A stretch of 23,551 bases of DNA from F23-D06 sp045600905 (GTDB lineage Bacteria; Bacteroidota; Bacteroidia; Bacteroidales; WCHB1-69): positions 1 through 23,551 of the forward strand of contig JAZRYT010000093.1 in assembly GCA_045600905.1 (NCBI GenBank), given 5' to 3'. The notes below the pieces were generated by a model. That model worked only from the letters and a program-made list of their open reading frames with translations. It did not search any database and was not told the origin of the DNA. Shown here piece after piece: positions 23,516 to 23,551 of the stretch (positions within the stretch are counted from its first letter, which is position 1; every line of letters starts with the position of its first letter). The translations under genes and the position numbers were made by a program.

Positions 23516-23551
23516 ATGGCGGCAAAAATACAACTTAATTTCGGAAAAATC
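23516..23551 (+). CDS. N-terminus of a probable transposase (IS1380-like?)
   Basis: Twelve codons (MAAKIQLNFGKI) run off the window. The consensus promoter 26 nt upstream supports a real start. The identity is inferred from memory of IS1380-type N-termini and from the interrupted nuclease upstream. Confidence 0.45.
   Translation, partial: MAAKIQLNFGKI

Larger units (their letters stand above)
23378..23551 (+). mobile_element. Left end of a probable insertion sequence, cut by the window edge
   Basis: The boundary is inferred from where the nuclease reading frame stops resembling its family (about 23378, at CCCTTATTTC). The stretch contains a hairpin (23426-23435 with 23452-23461), a consensus promoter (23459-23489) and the start of an open frame (MAAKIQLNFGKI). 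Short IS1380-type transposases of Bacteroidales begin in a similar way as I remember, but the inverted repeat and target duplication cannot be verified here. Confidence 0.5.

Overview
This window looks like chromosomal DNA from a member of the Bacteroidetes, most likely order Bacteroidales. The evidence is a secreted subtilisin-type protease with a C-terminal type IX secretion (Por) sorting domain, the Bacteroidetes-specific L33/DUF4295 pair, a PIF1-like helicase with a C-terminal helix-turn-helix, several TAnnTTTG (-7) boxes of the Bacteroidetes housekeeping promoter (three with a TTG 19-23 bp upstream), and mostly weak Shine-Dalgarno sequences. No rRNA, tRNA or CRISPR array was seen.

Layout. 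Bases 1-71 hold the start of a leftward gene with a good promoter. A gene-poor stretch of about 0.9 kb follows, with a hairpin terminator, a 29-nt palindromic repeat and an (ATT)7 tract. It ends in a near-perfect sigma-54 (-24/-12) promoter directly in front of a small two-TM protein of unknown function (994-1551). Next come a leftward PIF1-like helicase, a rightward AAA-ATPase/PD-(D/E)XK protein, a YfcC/DcuC-type permease, and leftward ispH and ftsY. From 9253 to 13434 a protease/lipoprotein locus sits between two 54-bp direct repeats (53/54 identical). The protease gene carries an apparent one-base deletion that splits it into two frames. From 13727 to 19980 all genes run rightward: a B12-binding radical SAM protein, a small unknown protein, a secreted alpha/beta hydrolase, a phenylacetate-CoA-ligase-type enzyme, a glycerolipid-type acyltransferase and obgE. 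Ribosomal L33 and a DUF4295 gene follow with a strong terminator. Then come a leftward FAD-dependent desaturase/reductase-type enzyme and an Rpn-type nuclease whose 3' end appears cut off by an insertion sequence running off the right edge.

How the genes relate. IspH (isoprenoid precursors) and FtsY (membrane targeting) are housekeeping genes on one strand. The hydrolase-CoA ligase-acyltransferase-obgE run has gaps of 70, 20 and 11 nt and could be one transcription unit, joining acyl activation and acyl transfer to a ribosome-assembly GTPase. The protease is probably exported by the Sec and type IX pathways and is paired with a small lipoprotein gene only 6 nt upstream.

The points I consider most worth checking are the sigma-54 promoter on the unknown membrane protein, the protease frameshift inside flanking repeats, the 29-nt palindromes found three times (twice with an adjacent half copy), and a possible structured leader or ncRNA ahead of the lipoprotein/protease pair. 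I did not find a clearly new multi-gene system.
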